64,000 bases of DNA, taken from the NCBI RefSeq assembly GCF_005083345.1, contig NZ_CP034888.1, positions 62,001-126,000 of the forward strand, in the 5' to 3' direction. This DNA comes from Buchnera aphidicola (Aphis nasturtii) (GTDB lineage Bacteria > Pseudomonadota > Gammaproteobacteria > Enterobacterales > Enterobacteriaceae). The position numbers and the translations under genes are program-made. Of the stretch, positions 11,859 to 21,416 are shown one piece after another; within the stretch, counting starts at the first letter, position 1, and every line of letters begins with the position of its first letter. The notes beneath the pieces are model-generated. The model was not told where the DNA came from. It made no database searches and saw nothing but the letters and a program-made list of their open reading frames with translations.

Positions 11859-13262
11859 ATGAAAGTTAAAACTCGTTTTGCACCTAGCCCTACTGGGGAT
11901 TTACATATCGGTAGTATACGTACAGCTTTATATTCTTGGTTATTTGCACGTCGTTATAATGGAAAGTTTATACTTCGTATAGAAGATACTGATTTTGAAA
12001 GATCCAAATCTTTATCAGTACAATCTATTTTAAAAGGATTAAAATGGCTAGGATTAAACTGGGATGAAGGTCCTTATTTTCAAACTCAAAGATTAGATCG
12101 CTATAAAGAAGTGATTGAAACTATGTTAAAAACAGGTCATGCTTATAAATGTTATTGCTCCCCAGAAGCAATAGAAGCTGAACGTTCTAAACAAATTTCC
12201 GAAGGAAAAAAACCACGTTATACTGGAGTTTGTAGAAATTTAAAAACTCAATGTGCTAATAAAAAATATACAGTTCGATTTAAAAATCCCACTTTTGGAA
12301 AAGTTATTTTTCAAGATAAGATTAGAGGACAAATTACTTTTAATAATATAGAGTTAGATGATCTTATAATTCAACGTTCAAATGGTATTCCGACTTATAA
12401 CTTTTGCGTTGTAATTGATGATTTAGATATGAATATTACACATGTTATTCGCGGGGAAGATCATATCAATAATACACCTCGTCAAATAAATATTTTAAAA
12501 TCTTTAAAAGCAAATATACCTATTTATGCTCATGTTTCTATGATACTGAATGAAAATGGAAAAAAATTTTCTAAAAGAGATAATGCAGAAAATATTATTG
12601 AGTACTACAAAAGAGGTTTTTTACCAGAAGCAGTAATTAATTATATAATACGATTAGGTTGGTCTCATGGTAACCAAGAAATTTTTAGTCTTTCGGAGTT
12701 AAAAAAGTTATTTAATTTAGATACTATTAATAAATCTGCGAGTGCTTTTAGTATTAAAAAACTTTTGTGGTTAAATAAATACTATATTAATAATTTATCA
12801 TTAGAGTATATTTCTAAGCTTTTAACAAATTACATGATAAACCAGAATATAAATATAAAAAAAGGACCTGATTTAAAATCTTTATTGAATTTATATAAAA
12901 ATCGTTTTCATACCTTACAAGATATGGCATGTTCTTTTAGATTATTTTATGAAGAATTTGAATCTTTTGATATTAAATTTATTAACAAATATTTAATTTT
13001 AACAAATCTTAATGTTTTAAAGAATATTTATAATCAAATAAAAAATTTTTCTTTTTGGAAAATTGAAATGTTATCTGACGTTATTCATAATGAGTCTATA
13101 AAATCAAATAAAACATTAAAAGAAATTAATATGTTATTACGAGTTGTGTTAACAGGAAATGTATGTTCACCTAATATAAGTTCTGTAATTTTTTTACTTG
13201 GAAAAGAAAAAACGTTATTAAGATTAAAAAAAGCGATCTTTTTTATAAATAATAAAATATAA
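11859..13262 (+). CDS. gltX: Glutamyl-tRNA synthetase
   Basis: GltX charges tRNA-Glu. This class I synthetase has its HIGH-type motif in [19 protein letters not shown] at the N-terminus and its KMSKS-type motif as [12 protein letters not shown] near residue 240. [10 protein letters not shown] and [14 protein letters not shown] mark the catalytic core. The length of 467 residues is close to E. coli (471), with an anticodon-binding C-terminal half that is more divergent. AAGGAATAT provides a ribosome-binding site before the ATG. Its neighbours are tRNA genes on both sides, as in enterobacteria. Confidence 0.97.
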   Translation: MKVKTRFAPSPTGDLHIGSIRTALYSWLFARRYNGKFILRIEDTDFERSKSLSVQSILKGLKWLGLNWDEGPYFQTQRLDRYKEVIETMLKTGHAYKCYCSPEAIEAERSKQISEGKKPRYTGVCRNLKTQCANKKYTVRFKNPTFGKVIFQDKIRGQITFNNIELDDLIIQRSNGIPTYNFCVVIDDLDMNITHVIRGEDHINNTPRQINILKSLKANIPIYAHVSMILNENGKKFSKRDNAENIIEYYKRGFLPEAVINYIIRLGWSHGNQEIFSLSELKKLFNLDTINKSASAFSIKKLLWLNKYYINNLSLEYISKLLTNYMINQNINIKKGPDLKSLLNLYKNRFHTLQDMACSFRLFYEEFESFDIKFINKYLILTNLNVLKNIYNQIKNFSFWKIEMLSDVIHNESIKSNKTLKEINMLLRVVLTGNVCSPNISSVIFLLGKEKTLLRLKKAIFFINNKI

Positions 13263-13290
13263 TTTAAATAAATTCTCAAATATCTTAAAT

Positions 13291-13323
13291 AAGATGCTTT
13301 TTAAAAAAAGATGCTTTTTTAAA
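13291..13323 (+). repeat. Tandem direct repeat after gltX
   Basis: AAGATGCTTTTTAAA at 13291 recurs at 13308 with one extra T, a period of 17 bases. A matching inverted arm, AAAAAGCAT, lies at 13362-13370. The second copy could pair with it to form a nine-base stem, a possible but weak terminator for gltX. Confidence 0.4.
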
Positions 13324-13386
13324 TATTTTTAGTTTATATTAATTCATCGTTTTATTAAGATAAAAAGCATTTTATAGAAAAATAAA

Positions 13387-13415
13387 TTGACAGAATTCAT
13401 GTGTTTTTATATTGT
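13387..13415 (+). promoter_or_regulatory. Sigma-70-type promoter for tRNA-Ala
   Basis: A perfect TTGACA -35 box at 13387-13392 is followed after 17 bases by TATTGT at 13410-13415. The -10 box ends nine bases before the tRNA starts, so the 5' leader would be only a few bases long. Confidence 0.7.
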
Positions 13416-13424
13416 AATAATTTT

Positions 13425-13497
13425 GGGGTTATAGCTCAGTAGGCAGAGCGTTTGCATGGCATGCAAAATGTCAGCGGTTCGATTCCGCTTAACTCCA
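13425..13497 (+). tRNA. tRNA-Ala, anticodon GGC
   Basis: A complete 73-base cloverleaf: acceptor GGGGTTA with TAACTCC (one G-U pair), D arm GCTC/GAGC, anticodon stem TTTGC/GCAAA with loop ATGGCAT, T arm AGCGG/CCGCT and discriminator A. CCA is not encoded. Alanine tRNAs with this anticodon also lie beside gltX in E. coli. Confidence 0.97.
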
Positions 13498-13567
13498 ATA
13501 AATTTAAAATAATTTTCAAATTTCAGTTTTTTATTATATCACTTTAATATTTTACAGATATTTTAAA

Positions 13568-13602
13568 AAATGCTGTGCTAAATTGTATTTCGCACAGCAT
13601 TT
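13568..13602 (-). terminator. Rho-independent terminator of fliE
   Basis: AAATGCTGTGC pairs perfectly with GCACAGCATTT, with four further A/T pairs inside the loop. On the minus strand the stem starts four bases beyond the fliE stop and runs straight into TTTTTT, the classical intrinsic terminator layout. Confidence 0.85.
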
Positions 13603-13606
13603 AATA

Positions 13607-13915
13607 TTAAATTTGTTGATTCATTATTTCTTTATAAGCTGATATAAATTTATTTCTAATTTGAATAGCTAATTCTATAGAAATAGAAGATTTTTGTAAA
13701 TTTATCATTACGTCGTTTAAAGATATATTAGAAGACGGATCTAATTCAAACTTTTCAACATTTTTTTGTGCATTATTTTGAATATTATTAACTTCTCCTA
13801 ATGCTTTTTGAAAAAACTGAATAAAATTGTTAGATTCTTGAATATTTTTTTTATTTTCATTTAAAAAATGAATCTTGGTATAAATATTTTGATTATGAAT
13901 ATTATCAATAAACAT
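13607..13915 (-). CDS. fliE: Flagellar hook-basal body protein FliE
   Basis: FliE links the MS-ring to the proximal rod and is the first substrate through the export gate. The 102-residue protein matches FliE in length (about 104) and in the C-terminal half: FELDPSSNISLNDVMINLQKSSISIELAIQIRNKFISAYKEIMNQQI, cited here as residues 56-102, shows the conserved DVMxxxQKxxI and RNKxxxAYxEIM pattern. It is divergently transcribed from fliF, as in E. coli, and ends in a strong terminator. The N-terminal half is poorly conserved and rich in Asn. Confidence 0.93.
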   Translation of the reverse strand: MFIDNIHNQNIYTKIHFLNENKKNIQESNNFIQFFQKALGEVNNIQNNAQKNVEKFELDPSSNISLNDVMINLQKSSISIELAIQIRNKFISAYKEIMNQQI

Positions 13916-14079
13916 ATCTTCCTCTAAATTTTTATTATAAATTTTAAAATAATATCACATTTTTTAAAAGATAAATATTTTATGTTATACGTAATTTATC
14001 AGGAAATCTTTTTATTTCAAGTGAAATTTAATTGTTGTTCAATTATAGTTGAGATTATCTACTAGATTAGGAAGATGTT

Positions 14080-15747
14080 ATGAATTTTAGTGCTATAGAA
14101 GAATCAATTTCAGAAGAGAAAAAAAAATTTAGTAATTTTTTATCTTATTTTTTTAAAAATGCACGTGTTTTAATAATTTTATTAGTAATAGCAGTAGTTA
14201 CTACTATTTCTATATCTTTATGGAAAAAATCTTCTGATTATCAAGTATTATACAATAATTTATCCTCTGAAGATGGAGAATCTATTATTGATTATTTAAA
14301 TCAAATGAAAATTCCTTATCAGTTTTCTGAAAATTCTGGAAGATTATTAGTTCCAAAAAATCAAATTTATGATATACGTTTACATTTATCAGAAAAAAAT
14401 TTGCCTCGTAACGGCATAGGTTTTGAAATTTTAGATAAAGCAAAATTTGGGATTAGTCAATTTAATGAACAAATTAACTATCAACGCGCTTTAGAGGGTG
14501 AGCTAGCTCGTACTATAGAAAGAATTAATATTGTAAAAAGAGCTCGAATACATATAGCGATAGCAAAAAATTCTTTGTTCTTACAAGATAAAAAAAAACC
14601 ATCGGCTTCAGTTATTTTAAGTTTAAAACCTGGAACTCAATTAAATTCAGGACAAACAAATGCTATATTACATTTAATATCTAACAGTATATCTGATTTA
14701 TCTATAGAAAATATAACTATAGTAGATGATTTTGGTAAATTATTAAACAATATTGCATTAGAATCAGATCAAATAAATGATGCTAAATTAAAATATGCTG
14801 AAAAAATTGAATCAAGATATATTAGTAAAATTCAAAGTATTTTAGAGCCATTATTTGGAGTTGGTAATGTCTATACACAAGTAACTGCGCAAATTGATTT
14901 TAATACTCAAGAAAAAACACGAGAACAATACGAACCTAATTCAAATTATAAAAATCAGTCAATTCGTTCCCATCAAATTACTATTAATGATAAAATCAAA
15001 AATCAAAAAGAAAATGATAACAGTAATTATTTGAATAAAAATACTTTATTTAATAGCAATTCAAATAGCACAGACAAAAAATCTGATATGATACAAAATC
15101 ATAAATTATTTAATGATGCATTTACGAGTTCTCGTTCTACTATTAATCATGATGATACAATTAATTACGAATTAAATCATACTTTATCACATATAAAGAT
15201 GAATATTGGAGAGATTAAAAGATTATCTGCGGCAGTAGTTATTAATTTTGTTAAAGATAAAAATGGGAAAACACTTCCTTTGAATTTAGAGCAAATAAAA
15301 AATATAAAAAATTTAGTTTGCGAATCAATAGGATACTCTAAAATCAGAGGTGATAGTGTACATGTAATTAACGAAGGTTTTAATCAACGAAATAAAAATA
15401 CTTTCACTAAATTTAATCATTTTAATCAATCTAATATTTTTAATACTTTTTCCATTTTAATACCATGGTGTATTTCAGCTTTATTTGTTTTATTTTTTTT
15501 AAAAAAATATATTTTTTCTTTTTCAAAAAGTATTTTTAAAGATAAAACATTAAATAAAAAAAATGTACAAAAAGAGATTATTGATTCTCGTGAAAATGAA
15601 TTCGTTAATAATATTGAAGAAAAAACTTTAAAAAATTTAAATACAAAAAATACAGATAATTTAATTCATCAAATTTGTAATATATCTAATCAAAATCCAC
15701 GTGCTATAGCGTCGATTATTCGTAAATGGATGAGTGATAAAAAATGA
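14080..15747 (+). CDS. fliF: Flagellar MS-ring protein FliF
   Basis: FliF forms the inner-membrane MS-ring on which the basal body is built. The 555-residue protein has the usual layout: a transmembrane segment near residues 30-50, ring-building motifs (DYQVLYNNLSSEDG, NEQINYQRALEGELARTIE), a second transmembrane segment near residue 460, and a C-terminal tail ending in NPRAIASIIRKWMSDK, the part that binds FliG. An AGGAAG ribosome-binding site precedes the ATG. It overlaps fliG in an ATGA junction, showing translational coupling. Confidence 0.96.
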   Translation: MNFSAIEESISEEKKKFSNFLSYFFKNARVLIILLVIAVVTTISISLWKKSSDYQVLYNNLSSEDGESIIDYLNQMKIPYQFSENSGRLLVPKNQIYDIRLHLSEKNLPRNGIGFEILDKAKFGISQFNEQINYQRALEGELARTIERINIVKRARIHIAIAKNSLFLQDKKKPSASVILSLKPGTQLNSGQTNAILHLISNSISDLSIENITIVDDFGKLLNNIALESDQINDAKLKYAEKIESRYISKIQSILEPLFGVGNVYTQVTAQIDFNTQEKTREQYEPNSNYKNQSIRSHQITINDKIKNQKENDNSNYLNKNTLFNSNSNSTDKKSDMIQNHKLFNDAFTSSRSTINHDDTINYELNHTLSHIKMNIGEIKRLSAAVVINFVKDKNGKTLPLNLEQIKNIKNLVCESIGYSKIRGDSVHVINEGFNQRNKNTFTKFNHFNQSNIFNTFSILIPWCISALFVLFFLKKYIFSFSKSIFKDKTLNKKNVQKEIIDSRENEFVNNIEEKTLKNLNTKNTDNLIHQICNISNQNPRAIASIIRKWMSDKK

Positions 15748-16739
15748 CTGTAAATGGTACTGAAAAGAGTGCGCTTTTGTTAATGTCAATAGGAGCTGAT
15801 CAAGCATCAGAAGTGTTGAAATATTTAACTCCTTTTGAAATTCAAGAGTTAGTTTCCTCGATGGTTAATATTAATCAGTTTTCTAATATAACATTAAATA
15901 AAGTATTATCTGAATGTTATGATCTTTTTATGAAAAATAATAATTTAGTTTATAATAATAATGATGAGTATATATCTGATATGTTAATTAAGGCTATAGG
16001 AGATAAAAAAGGAAATGTTTTATTAAATGATGCATTAGCAGCAAGAAATATTAGAATGTCTATTAAATCTCTGAACTTAATAGAACCAGCTAAATTAGCT
16101 GATTTATTAAAAGAACAACATCCTCAAATTATTACAACAATACTTGTTTATTTAGATCAAAATCAATCAGCTCAGGTTTTATCTTATTTTAAAGAAGAAA
16201 AATGTATTGAAATTATAATTAAAATTTCTGAATTTAACGGACTTGAGGAATCAAAATTCATTGAATTAAAAAATATTATTAATGATTTTCTAAAAAAGAA
16301 AAAGTTCACTTTTTTAGATAAAGGAGGTATAAAAACTGTTGCTAAAATTTTAAGTTCTATGAAAATAGAAAATGAAAAAAATTTACTCAAAAAAATTACA
16401 TCTTGTAATAAAGAGTTATCTAGCAAAATTATTCAAGAGCTATATTCGTTTGAAAATATAGTTAATATTAGTGATGATGTTATCAAATGCTTGATAAAAC
16501 ATTTAGAAGAAGAAAAATTATATATTGCACTGCAAGGTACTAATGAAATTATAAAAAATAAATTTTTTAATAATATGGATGAAGAAAAATCAAAAAAATT
16601 ATCGCTTTATTTGAAGAAAAAATCTTATGCTTCTAATATTGCTATAGAAAATGAGCAAAAATTGATTTTAATGATGATTAAAAATATTTTAGATTATGGT
16701 ATGTTTTCAATAGAAAATTTAGGAAAATATTATGTCTGA
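15744..16739 (+). CDS. fliG: Flagellar switch protein FliG, torque residues lost
   Basis: FliG couples stator force to the rotor in motile bacteria and also scaffolds FliM and FliF. The length of 331 residues equals E. coli. N-terminal and middle domains are recognisable (KSALLLMSIGADQASEVLKYL, KEQHPQIITTILVYLDQNQSAQVL). In the C-terminal domain the five charged residues linked to torque in E. coli (Lys264, Arg281, Asp288, Asp289, Arg297) align without gaps to Gln, Glu, Leu, Tyr and Ser. The surrounding residues NM and ENEQK are kept. The protein is likely structural only. Confidence 0.95.
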   Translation: MTVNGTEKSALLLMSIGADQASEVLKYLTPFEIQELVSSMVNINQFSNITLNKVLSECYDLFMKNNNLVYNNNDEYISDMLIKAIGDKKGNVLLNDALAARNIRMSIKSLNLIEPAKLADLLKEQHPQIITTILVYLDQNQSAQVLSYFKEEKCIEIIIKISEFNGLEESKFIELKNIINDFLKKKKFTFLDKGGIKTVAKILSSMKIENEKNLLKKITSCNKELSSKIIQELYSFENIVNISDDVIKCLIKHLEEEKLYIALQGTNEIIKNKFFNNMDEEKSKKLSLYLKKKSYASNIAIENEQKLILMMIKNILDYGMFSIENLGKYYV

Positions 16740-17403
16740 TTTAGATTTAAAAAAAGATTGGAAAAAATGGTATCCAGAAGAAATTTTTTTAAATAATTCA
16801 GCAAACAATTATAATGTTTTTTGGAATAAAAGTTTTTTAAAAGAAACTGATTTTTATACTGTAAAAAAAAATGAATTAAATAATAAACATAAGCAATCAA
16901 ATGAACCTAAAAAAATATCTTTTAATAACGATGAATCATATTTTTTAAATATTAAAAAAAATCTTGAAGAAAAAAAACAAAAATATATTTCATTAAATAA
17001 TACATTACAAGATTTATGTTTACATTTCGAGTCTACAATTTCTTTATTTGAAAAAACATTATTTTCACGTTTATTAAAAACAATATTAATAGTTTCTTCC
17101 TATATTGCTGGAGAAAAAATTTTAATTAATGAATCAGTTTTATTAAAAAAAGTGAATAAAATTATTAAAAATGATAATTTTTTTTTAAAAAAACCAAAAT
17201 TAGTAATTCATCCTAGCAACAAAAAAATATTAGAAAAAATTTTAAAAAAATCAATAGATAACAAATGGGAACTAGTTTGTAATCAAAGTATTGATATTAA
17301 TAGTTTTAAAATTCTTTCTGAACAGAGTAATATAGACGCTACTATTTATGCTAGATGGAAAGAAGTATATCGTGTTTTTCTAGAAGAAGAGGAACATGAA
17401 TGA
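16732..17403 (+). CDS. fliH: Flagellar export ATPase regulator FliH
   Basis: FliH dimers bind the ATPase FliI and deliver it to the export gate. The 223-residue protein is strongly Lys/Asn-enriched, and identification rests on position and on pieces of the C-terminal domain (LVIHPSNKKILEKIL, WELVCNQSIDINSFKI, IDATIYARWKEVYRVF). The N-terminal DLKKDWKKWYPEEI resembles the FliH start that contacts FlhA, rich in Trp. It overlaps fliG by eight bases and fliI by four. Confidence 0.9.
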   Translation: MSDLDLKKDWKKWYPEEIFLNNSANNYNVFWNKSFLKETDFYTVKKNELNNKHKQSNEPKKISFNNDESYFLNIKKNLEEKKQKYISLNNTLQDLCLHFESTISLFEKTLFSRLLKTILIVSSYIAGEKILINESVLLKKVNKIIKNDNFFLKKPKLVIHPSNKKILEKILKKSIDNKWELVCNQSIDINSFKILSEQSNIDATIYARWKEVYRVFLEEEEHE

Positions 17404-18758
17404 AATCAAAATGTTCTAAATTATTTAATAAAATTACTTCTTTTGAGAATAAAATCAATAGTCTTTCCGATATTATTGTATATGGTTATGTAATCAGTAT
17501 ACATGGTTTAATATTAGAAGTAATAGGTTTAAAAGCTCCGATTGGAGCTGAATGTATTATTGAAAGGATAATAGATGGTAAAGTTTTAAATGTTTCAGCT
17601 GAAGTTGTTAGATTTAGTAAAGAAAAAACGTTATTATTTTCTTTTGAAGAAACTTATGGTATTTTACCTGGTGCTAAAGTTTTTTTAAAATTATCTAGAA
17701 ATATGAATATTTTGATTAAAAAATCTCCTTTAGGAATGAATTTATTGGGAAGAGTATTAAATGCTAAAGGACGTGCATTAGATAAACTACCTGAATTAGA
17801 TTCGAAATTTTTTCATACGATTAAAAACAAGCATATCAACCCATTAAATAGAAAACCAATTAATGAAATACTAGATACAGGAATACGAGCAATAAACGGA
17901 TTACTAACTATTGGAAAAGGCCAGAGGATAGGAATTTTTTCAAGTTCAGGTCTTGGTAAAAGCATTCTTTTAGGTATGATGGCAAAATATACAACAGCAG
18001 ATGTAGTAGTGATTGGGTTAATTGGAGAAAGAGGAAGGGAAGTTAAAGATTTTATAGAAAACATATTAGGATTAGATGGATTATCTAAATCTGTAGTAAT
18101 TGCTGCTCCAGCAGATGTTTCTCCGTTATTACAAATAGAAGCTGCATCATATGCAACAAATATAGCTGAATATTTTCGAGATAAAAATAAAAATGTTTTA
18201 CTAATTATGGATTCATTAACTCGTTATGCAATGGCTCAAAGAGAAGTTTCCTTATCTTTAGGTGAATTACCAGTTTCTCGAGGTTATCCATCTTCTGTTT
18301 TTTCTAAGATCCCTGCTTTAGTAGAACGTTCAGGAAATATAGATAATAAAGGATCTATTACTTCTTTTTATACAGTTTTAACTGAAAATAATGAAGATCA
18401 AGATCCTATTTCACATATTTGCCGTTCTATACTTGACGGTCATATTGTTCTATCTCGTTATTATGCAGATTTAGGTCACTATCCTGCTATTGACATCGAA
18501 TCTTCTATAAGTCGTGTTATGCCTGAAATTATTACTACAGAACAATACTCAAAAGCTTGCTATTTTAAAAAGTTAGTCGCTTCTTATCAAAGAAATAAAG
18601 ATTTAGTTAATATTGGAGCTTATATTAAAGGAAATGATCATGTTTTAGATGATGCTATAAAGAAATGGAAAAACTTAGAAAAATTTTTACAACAGAAACC
18701 ATCAGAAAAAAGCAATTATTTAGTTTCTTGTGAAAGGTTAAATGAAATATTTATTTAA
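17400..18758 (+). CDS. fliI: Flagellum-specific ATPase FliI
   Basis: FliI is the F1-like ATPase that prepares substrates for flagellar type III export. The Walker A sequence is FSSSGLGKSILLGMMAKYT near residue 180. ERGREVKDFIE and the Walker B region VLLIMDSLTRYAMAQREVSLS are well conserved, as is GYPSSVF. At 452 residues it is close to E. coli (457) and is among the best conserved proteins of the cluster, so energised export is probably still selected for. Confidence 0.97.
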   Translation: MKSKCSKLFNKITSFENKINSLSDIIVYGYVISIHGLILEVIGLKAPIGAECIIERIIDGKVLNVSAEVVRFSKEKTLLFSFEETYGILPGAKVFLKLSRNMNILIKKSPLGMNLLGRVLNAKGRALDKLPELDSKFFHTIKNKHINPLNRKPINEILDTGIRAINGLLTIGKGQRIGIFSSSGLGKSILLGMMAKYTTADVVVIGLIGERGREVKDFIENILGLDGLSKSVVIAAPADVSPLLQIEAASYATNIAEYFRDKNKNVLLIMDSLTRYAMAQREVSLSLGELPVSRGYPSSVFSKIPALVERSGNIDNKGSITSFYTVLTENNEDQDPISHICRSILDGHIVLSRYYADLGHYPAIDIESSISRVMPEIITTEQYSKACYFKKLVASYQRNKDLVNIGAYIKGNDHVLDDAIKKWKNLEKFLQQKPSEKSNYLVSCERLNEIFI

Positions 18759-18805
18759 ATTATTTTATACTGATTAATATTTTTTGATATGAGATAGGGT
18801 ATATT

Positions 18806-19275
18806 ATGAGATATAAAAACATTTTGTTTTCTATTTTAGAAAATATAGAAAATAAAAAAATAAAACAAATAAAAATTTATATTAAAAATTTACATATTCA
18901 AAAAAAAAACATATTCAACAATTGAAATTATTAATTAATTTTCGAAATGAATATATTGCAAAATTAAATATTAATCTTAAGTTAGGTATGTATACAACTC
19001 ATTGGAAAATATACAATAATTTTATTTTTATGTTATATATAGCAATTGAGGAAAACAATAATATCATTAAAAAATATGAAAACAAAATTAAAAACAATAT
19101 TGATCAATGGTTTAAAAATCATATTAAATTGAAAACTTGGAATTATTTAAATCAAAAAAATAAAATAGCTTTTAAAAATAGTGAAATTTTAAAAGAAAAT
19201 ATTATTAACGATGAATTTTCGCAATTTAAATTTTTTAAAAAAGGCAGTTATTATGATCTTAAGTCATCTAAATAA
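18806..19275 (+). pseudogene. fliJ: fliJ, frameshifted at a ten-A tract, possibly rescued by slippage
   Basis: FliJ is the coiled-coil central stalk that joins FliI to the export gate. Reading from the ATG at 18806 (AGGG ribosome-binding site) gives 39 residues and a stop at 18923-18925. The rest of the protein continues in another frame from the ten-A run at 18900-18909. Adding one A joins them into about 156 residues, against 147 in E. coli, and restores a continuous match: KLLINFRNEYIAKLN with KMLIDYQNEYRNNLN, then W, LKTWNYL and NDEFSQF. RNA polymerase slippage on the A run could supply some full-length protein. No base is damaged outside the tract. Confidence 0.85.
18900..18909 (+). repeat. 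Ten-A homopolymer, frameshift site in fliJ
   Basis: Ten consecutive A residues mark the exact point where the fliJ frame breaks. One extra A, or two fewer, restores the frame. Confidence 0.9.
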
Positions 19276-20377
19276 TATAGAATTAAAAAAAAATGTTTTA
19301 TTAAATTCAGATCATAATTTTTGTTGTTATGTTACTAATTTTGATTTTTATCAAGCTATTTTGAATGAATGTAAAAAAAATTTATTAAACAAAGAAATTA
19401 AATTTGACAACATTTCTACACAAAAAAAGAAACAAGATGATGAAAACATTATATCTGTTAATTTTTTAGTAAAAAATTTATTAAATGTTTTCAATAAAAA
19501 CAATATAAAAACTAGTTTTTATATTGAAAAAAATACTAATATAAAAAAAGAACACAAAAAATTAGATCAACATTTTAAATTAAAATCTTATTATTCTTTA
19601 AAAAATAAGAATAAAATTAATATAGAAGAAAATGAAAAAAAGATTAAAATGTTTAAAAATAATGAACTGTTAAAACATTCAAAAAATATTACAAACAAAA
19701 ATATTTCGTCCTATAACTATAATATTATTAATTGTGTTAAAAAATCTTACAGTAAAAGCAACTTGAACGAAAGCAATAATTTAAAAATTATAAAAAATCA
19801 AAAAAATTCTATTAAAGATAGTAAAAATTTTATATATTTTAAAAATAATTTAAATAATAGATCAAATATTCTTGCTTCTAAAAATGCATATAAAAACCAA
19901 AATTCTATTTCAGAAATAAATTCTTTTAAAAAAACAGATGAAAATAATTTTTTTAAATTAAATAAAAAATTAACATATATTTTAAATAATAAAAAAAATC
20001 TTCAATGGAAGAAAGCTATTAGTCAACAAGTTTTGTTATCTATTTCCAATAAAGAAAATAAAGCTGAAATTCGTTTAAAACCAACATTTCTTGGTTCGAT
20101 ATATGTAGAAATTAAAATAAAAGACAATCAAGTAAAACTAAAATTTATTTCAGATCATATAGAAGTTAAAAATTTTTTGAATCATTGCATTCCATTTTTA
20201 CAGGATTCTTTGATTAAAAATGGTATTTTTTTAAAAAAAGTTAACATTTCCAGCTTTTTAAATTCAAAAAAAAATAAACATGTATTTATTTCGAAATATA
20301 TCCCTAGAATATCTAATACGATTAAAAAATTTCACATAAATTTAACACAAAAAAAAATCGTTGATATGTACGTTTAA
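19253..20377 (+). CDS. fliK: Flagellar hook-length control protein FliK
   Basis: FliK measures the hook and switches export specificity from hook to filament proteins. The first 240 residues are a Lys/Asn-rich low-complexity stretch with little conservation. The C-terminal domain (about residues 255-350) is recognisable: KAEIRLKPTFLGSIYVEIKIKD followed by VKLKFISDHIEVKNFL, matching AELRLDPPELGSLQVKI in E. coli. I prefer the ATG at 19253 behind AAGGC, overlapping fliJ by 23 bases; an in-frame ATG at 19211 would extend it by 14 residues. Retention is odd if no filament is made. Confidence 0.85.
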   Translation: MILSHLNNIELKKNVLLNSDHNFCCYVTNFDFYQAILNECKKNLLNKEIKFDNISTQKKKQDDENIISVNFLVKNLLNVFNKNNIKTSFYIEKNTNIKKEHKKLDQHFKLKSYYSLKNKNKINIEENEKKIKMFKNNELLKHSKNITNKNISSYNYNIINCVKKSYSKSNLNESNNLKIIKNQKNSIKDSKNFIYFKNNLNNRSNILASKNAYKNQNSISEINSFKKTDENNFFKLNKKLTYILNNKKNLQWKKAISQQVLLSISNKENKAEIRLKPTFLGSIYVEIKIKDNQVKLKFISDHIEVKNFLNHCIPFLQDSLIKNGIFLKKVNISSFLNSKKNKHVFISKYIPRISNTIKKFHINLTQKKIVDMYV

Positions 20378-20477
20378 TATAACAGGAATATATATTACAA
20401 TTTTAATTACATTTAAAACTTAAAAAATAAGTTTTAATATAATTTTTAATCACTTTTACCTATAAGGTATATAATAA

Positions 20478-21416
20478 ATGGGCAAAAGTAATAGCTTCAA
20501 TGTTATTAATAAAATAATTAATAAAGATAAAGAAATACATAATATTTTAAGTGTAGGCGAAATTAAAAAATTAGAACAAATTAATAAAAATTTTGTAGAA
20601 AAAATAATAATACATTTTTCAAATTTTGTTAAAAATAATGTAACATTAAATTTTTTCACTATTACAATAAATTCCAGTGTAAATAGTAAAAAAGATATAA
20701 AATATTTATTTTCTAATAAAATAGATATATTAAACTTAAATAAAAAACTTTTTATATTTTTTTCAGATAATTTATTATCTTTATTTATAGATTTATTATT
20801 TGGAGGTAATGGTACTTATTCAGAAAAAATTAATCAAGAAAGAAAGCTTACATATATAGAAGACAGTATTGCTAAAAAAATTTTACAATTTATTTTTCAA
20901 GATTATTTTAAATTTTTTGAAAACATTTTTTCTGTTGATATAAATACTCTAAATATAAAAATTGTTAACATTAAAAAAAATGATTTTTTAAAAGAAAATT
21001 ATATAAATAACAATTTTCATTTAAGCTTAAATGGTGTACATATTTTTTTCAGTATTTTACTTCCTATTTCAATAGTTAAAAAATATTTTCAACAAACAAA
21101 TTTTTTAAAAAATAATAAAACATCTTTAATAAAAAATATAAATTTCGAAAAAAGTGTTTCTGTTATTAACCTATATGATATTGAACTAGATGTTATTATA
21201 CAATTTTTAATGTCTTCTAAAATACAATATAAAAGATTATCTATAGGTGATATTTTAATGGTTAAAAGTCCTGATAAAGTTATTGCTTATATAAAAAAAA
21301 TACCTATATTTTTAGGTAGTTATAAAAACTTTAATAAAAAATCAGTTATTTTTTTTAAAAAATTTATAGATAAAAATATAGATTTACATAAATTTGAGGA
21401 ATTTTTTAATGAATAA
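20478..21416 (+). CDS. fliM: Flagellar C-ring protein FliM, CheY-binding peptide lost
   Basis: FliM forms the middle of the C-ring and in motile cells binds phospho-CheY. The 312-residue protein matches in its middle domain (LFIDLLFGGNGTYSEK against LFGGDGRFPTK) and in its C-terminal FliN-like domain (IELDVIIQFLMSSKIQYKRLSIGDILMVKSPDKVIAYI). The conserved N-terminal CheY-binding motif LSQAEIDALL is absent. fliL, expected just before it, is also absent: 20378-20477 is only A/T-rich spacer. The divergence fits a part kept for assembly or export. Confidence 0.92.
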   Translation: MGKSNSFNVINKIINKDKEIHNILSVGEIKKLEQINKNFVEKIIIHFSNFVKNNVTLNFFTITINSSVNSKKDIKYLFSNKIDILNLNKKLFIFFSDNLLSLFIDLLFGGNGTYSEKINQERKLTYIEDSIAKKILQFIFQDYFKFFENIFSVDINTLNIKIVNIKKNDFLKENYINNNFHLSLNGVHIFFSILLPISIVKKYFQQTNFLKNNKTSLIKNINFEKSVSVINLYDIELDVIIQFLMSSKIQYKRLSIGDILMVKSPDKVIAYIKKIPIFLGSYKNFNKKSVIFFKKFIDKNIDLHKFEEFFNE

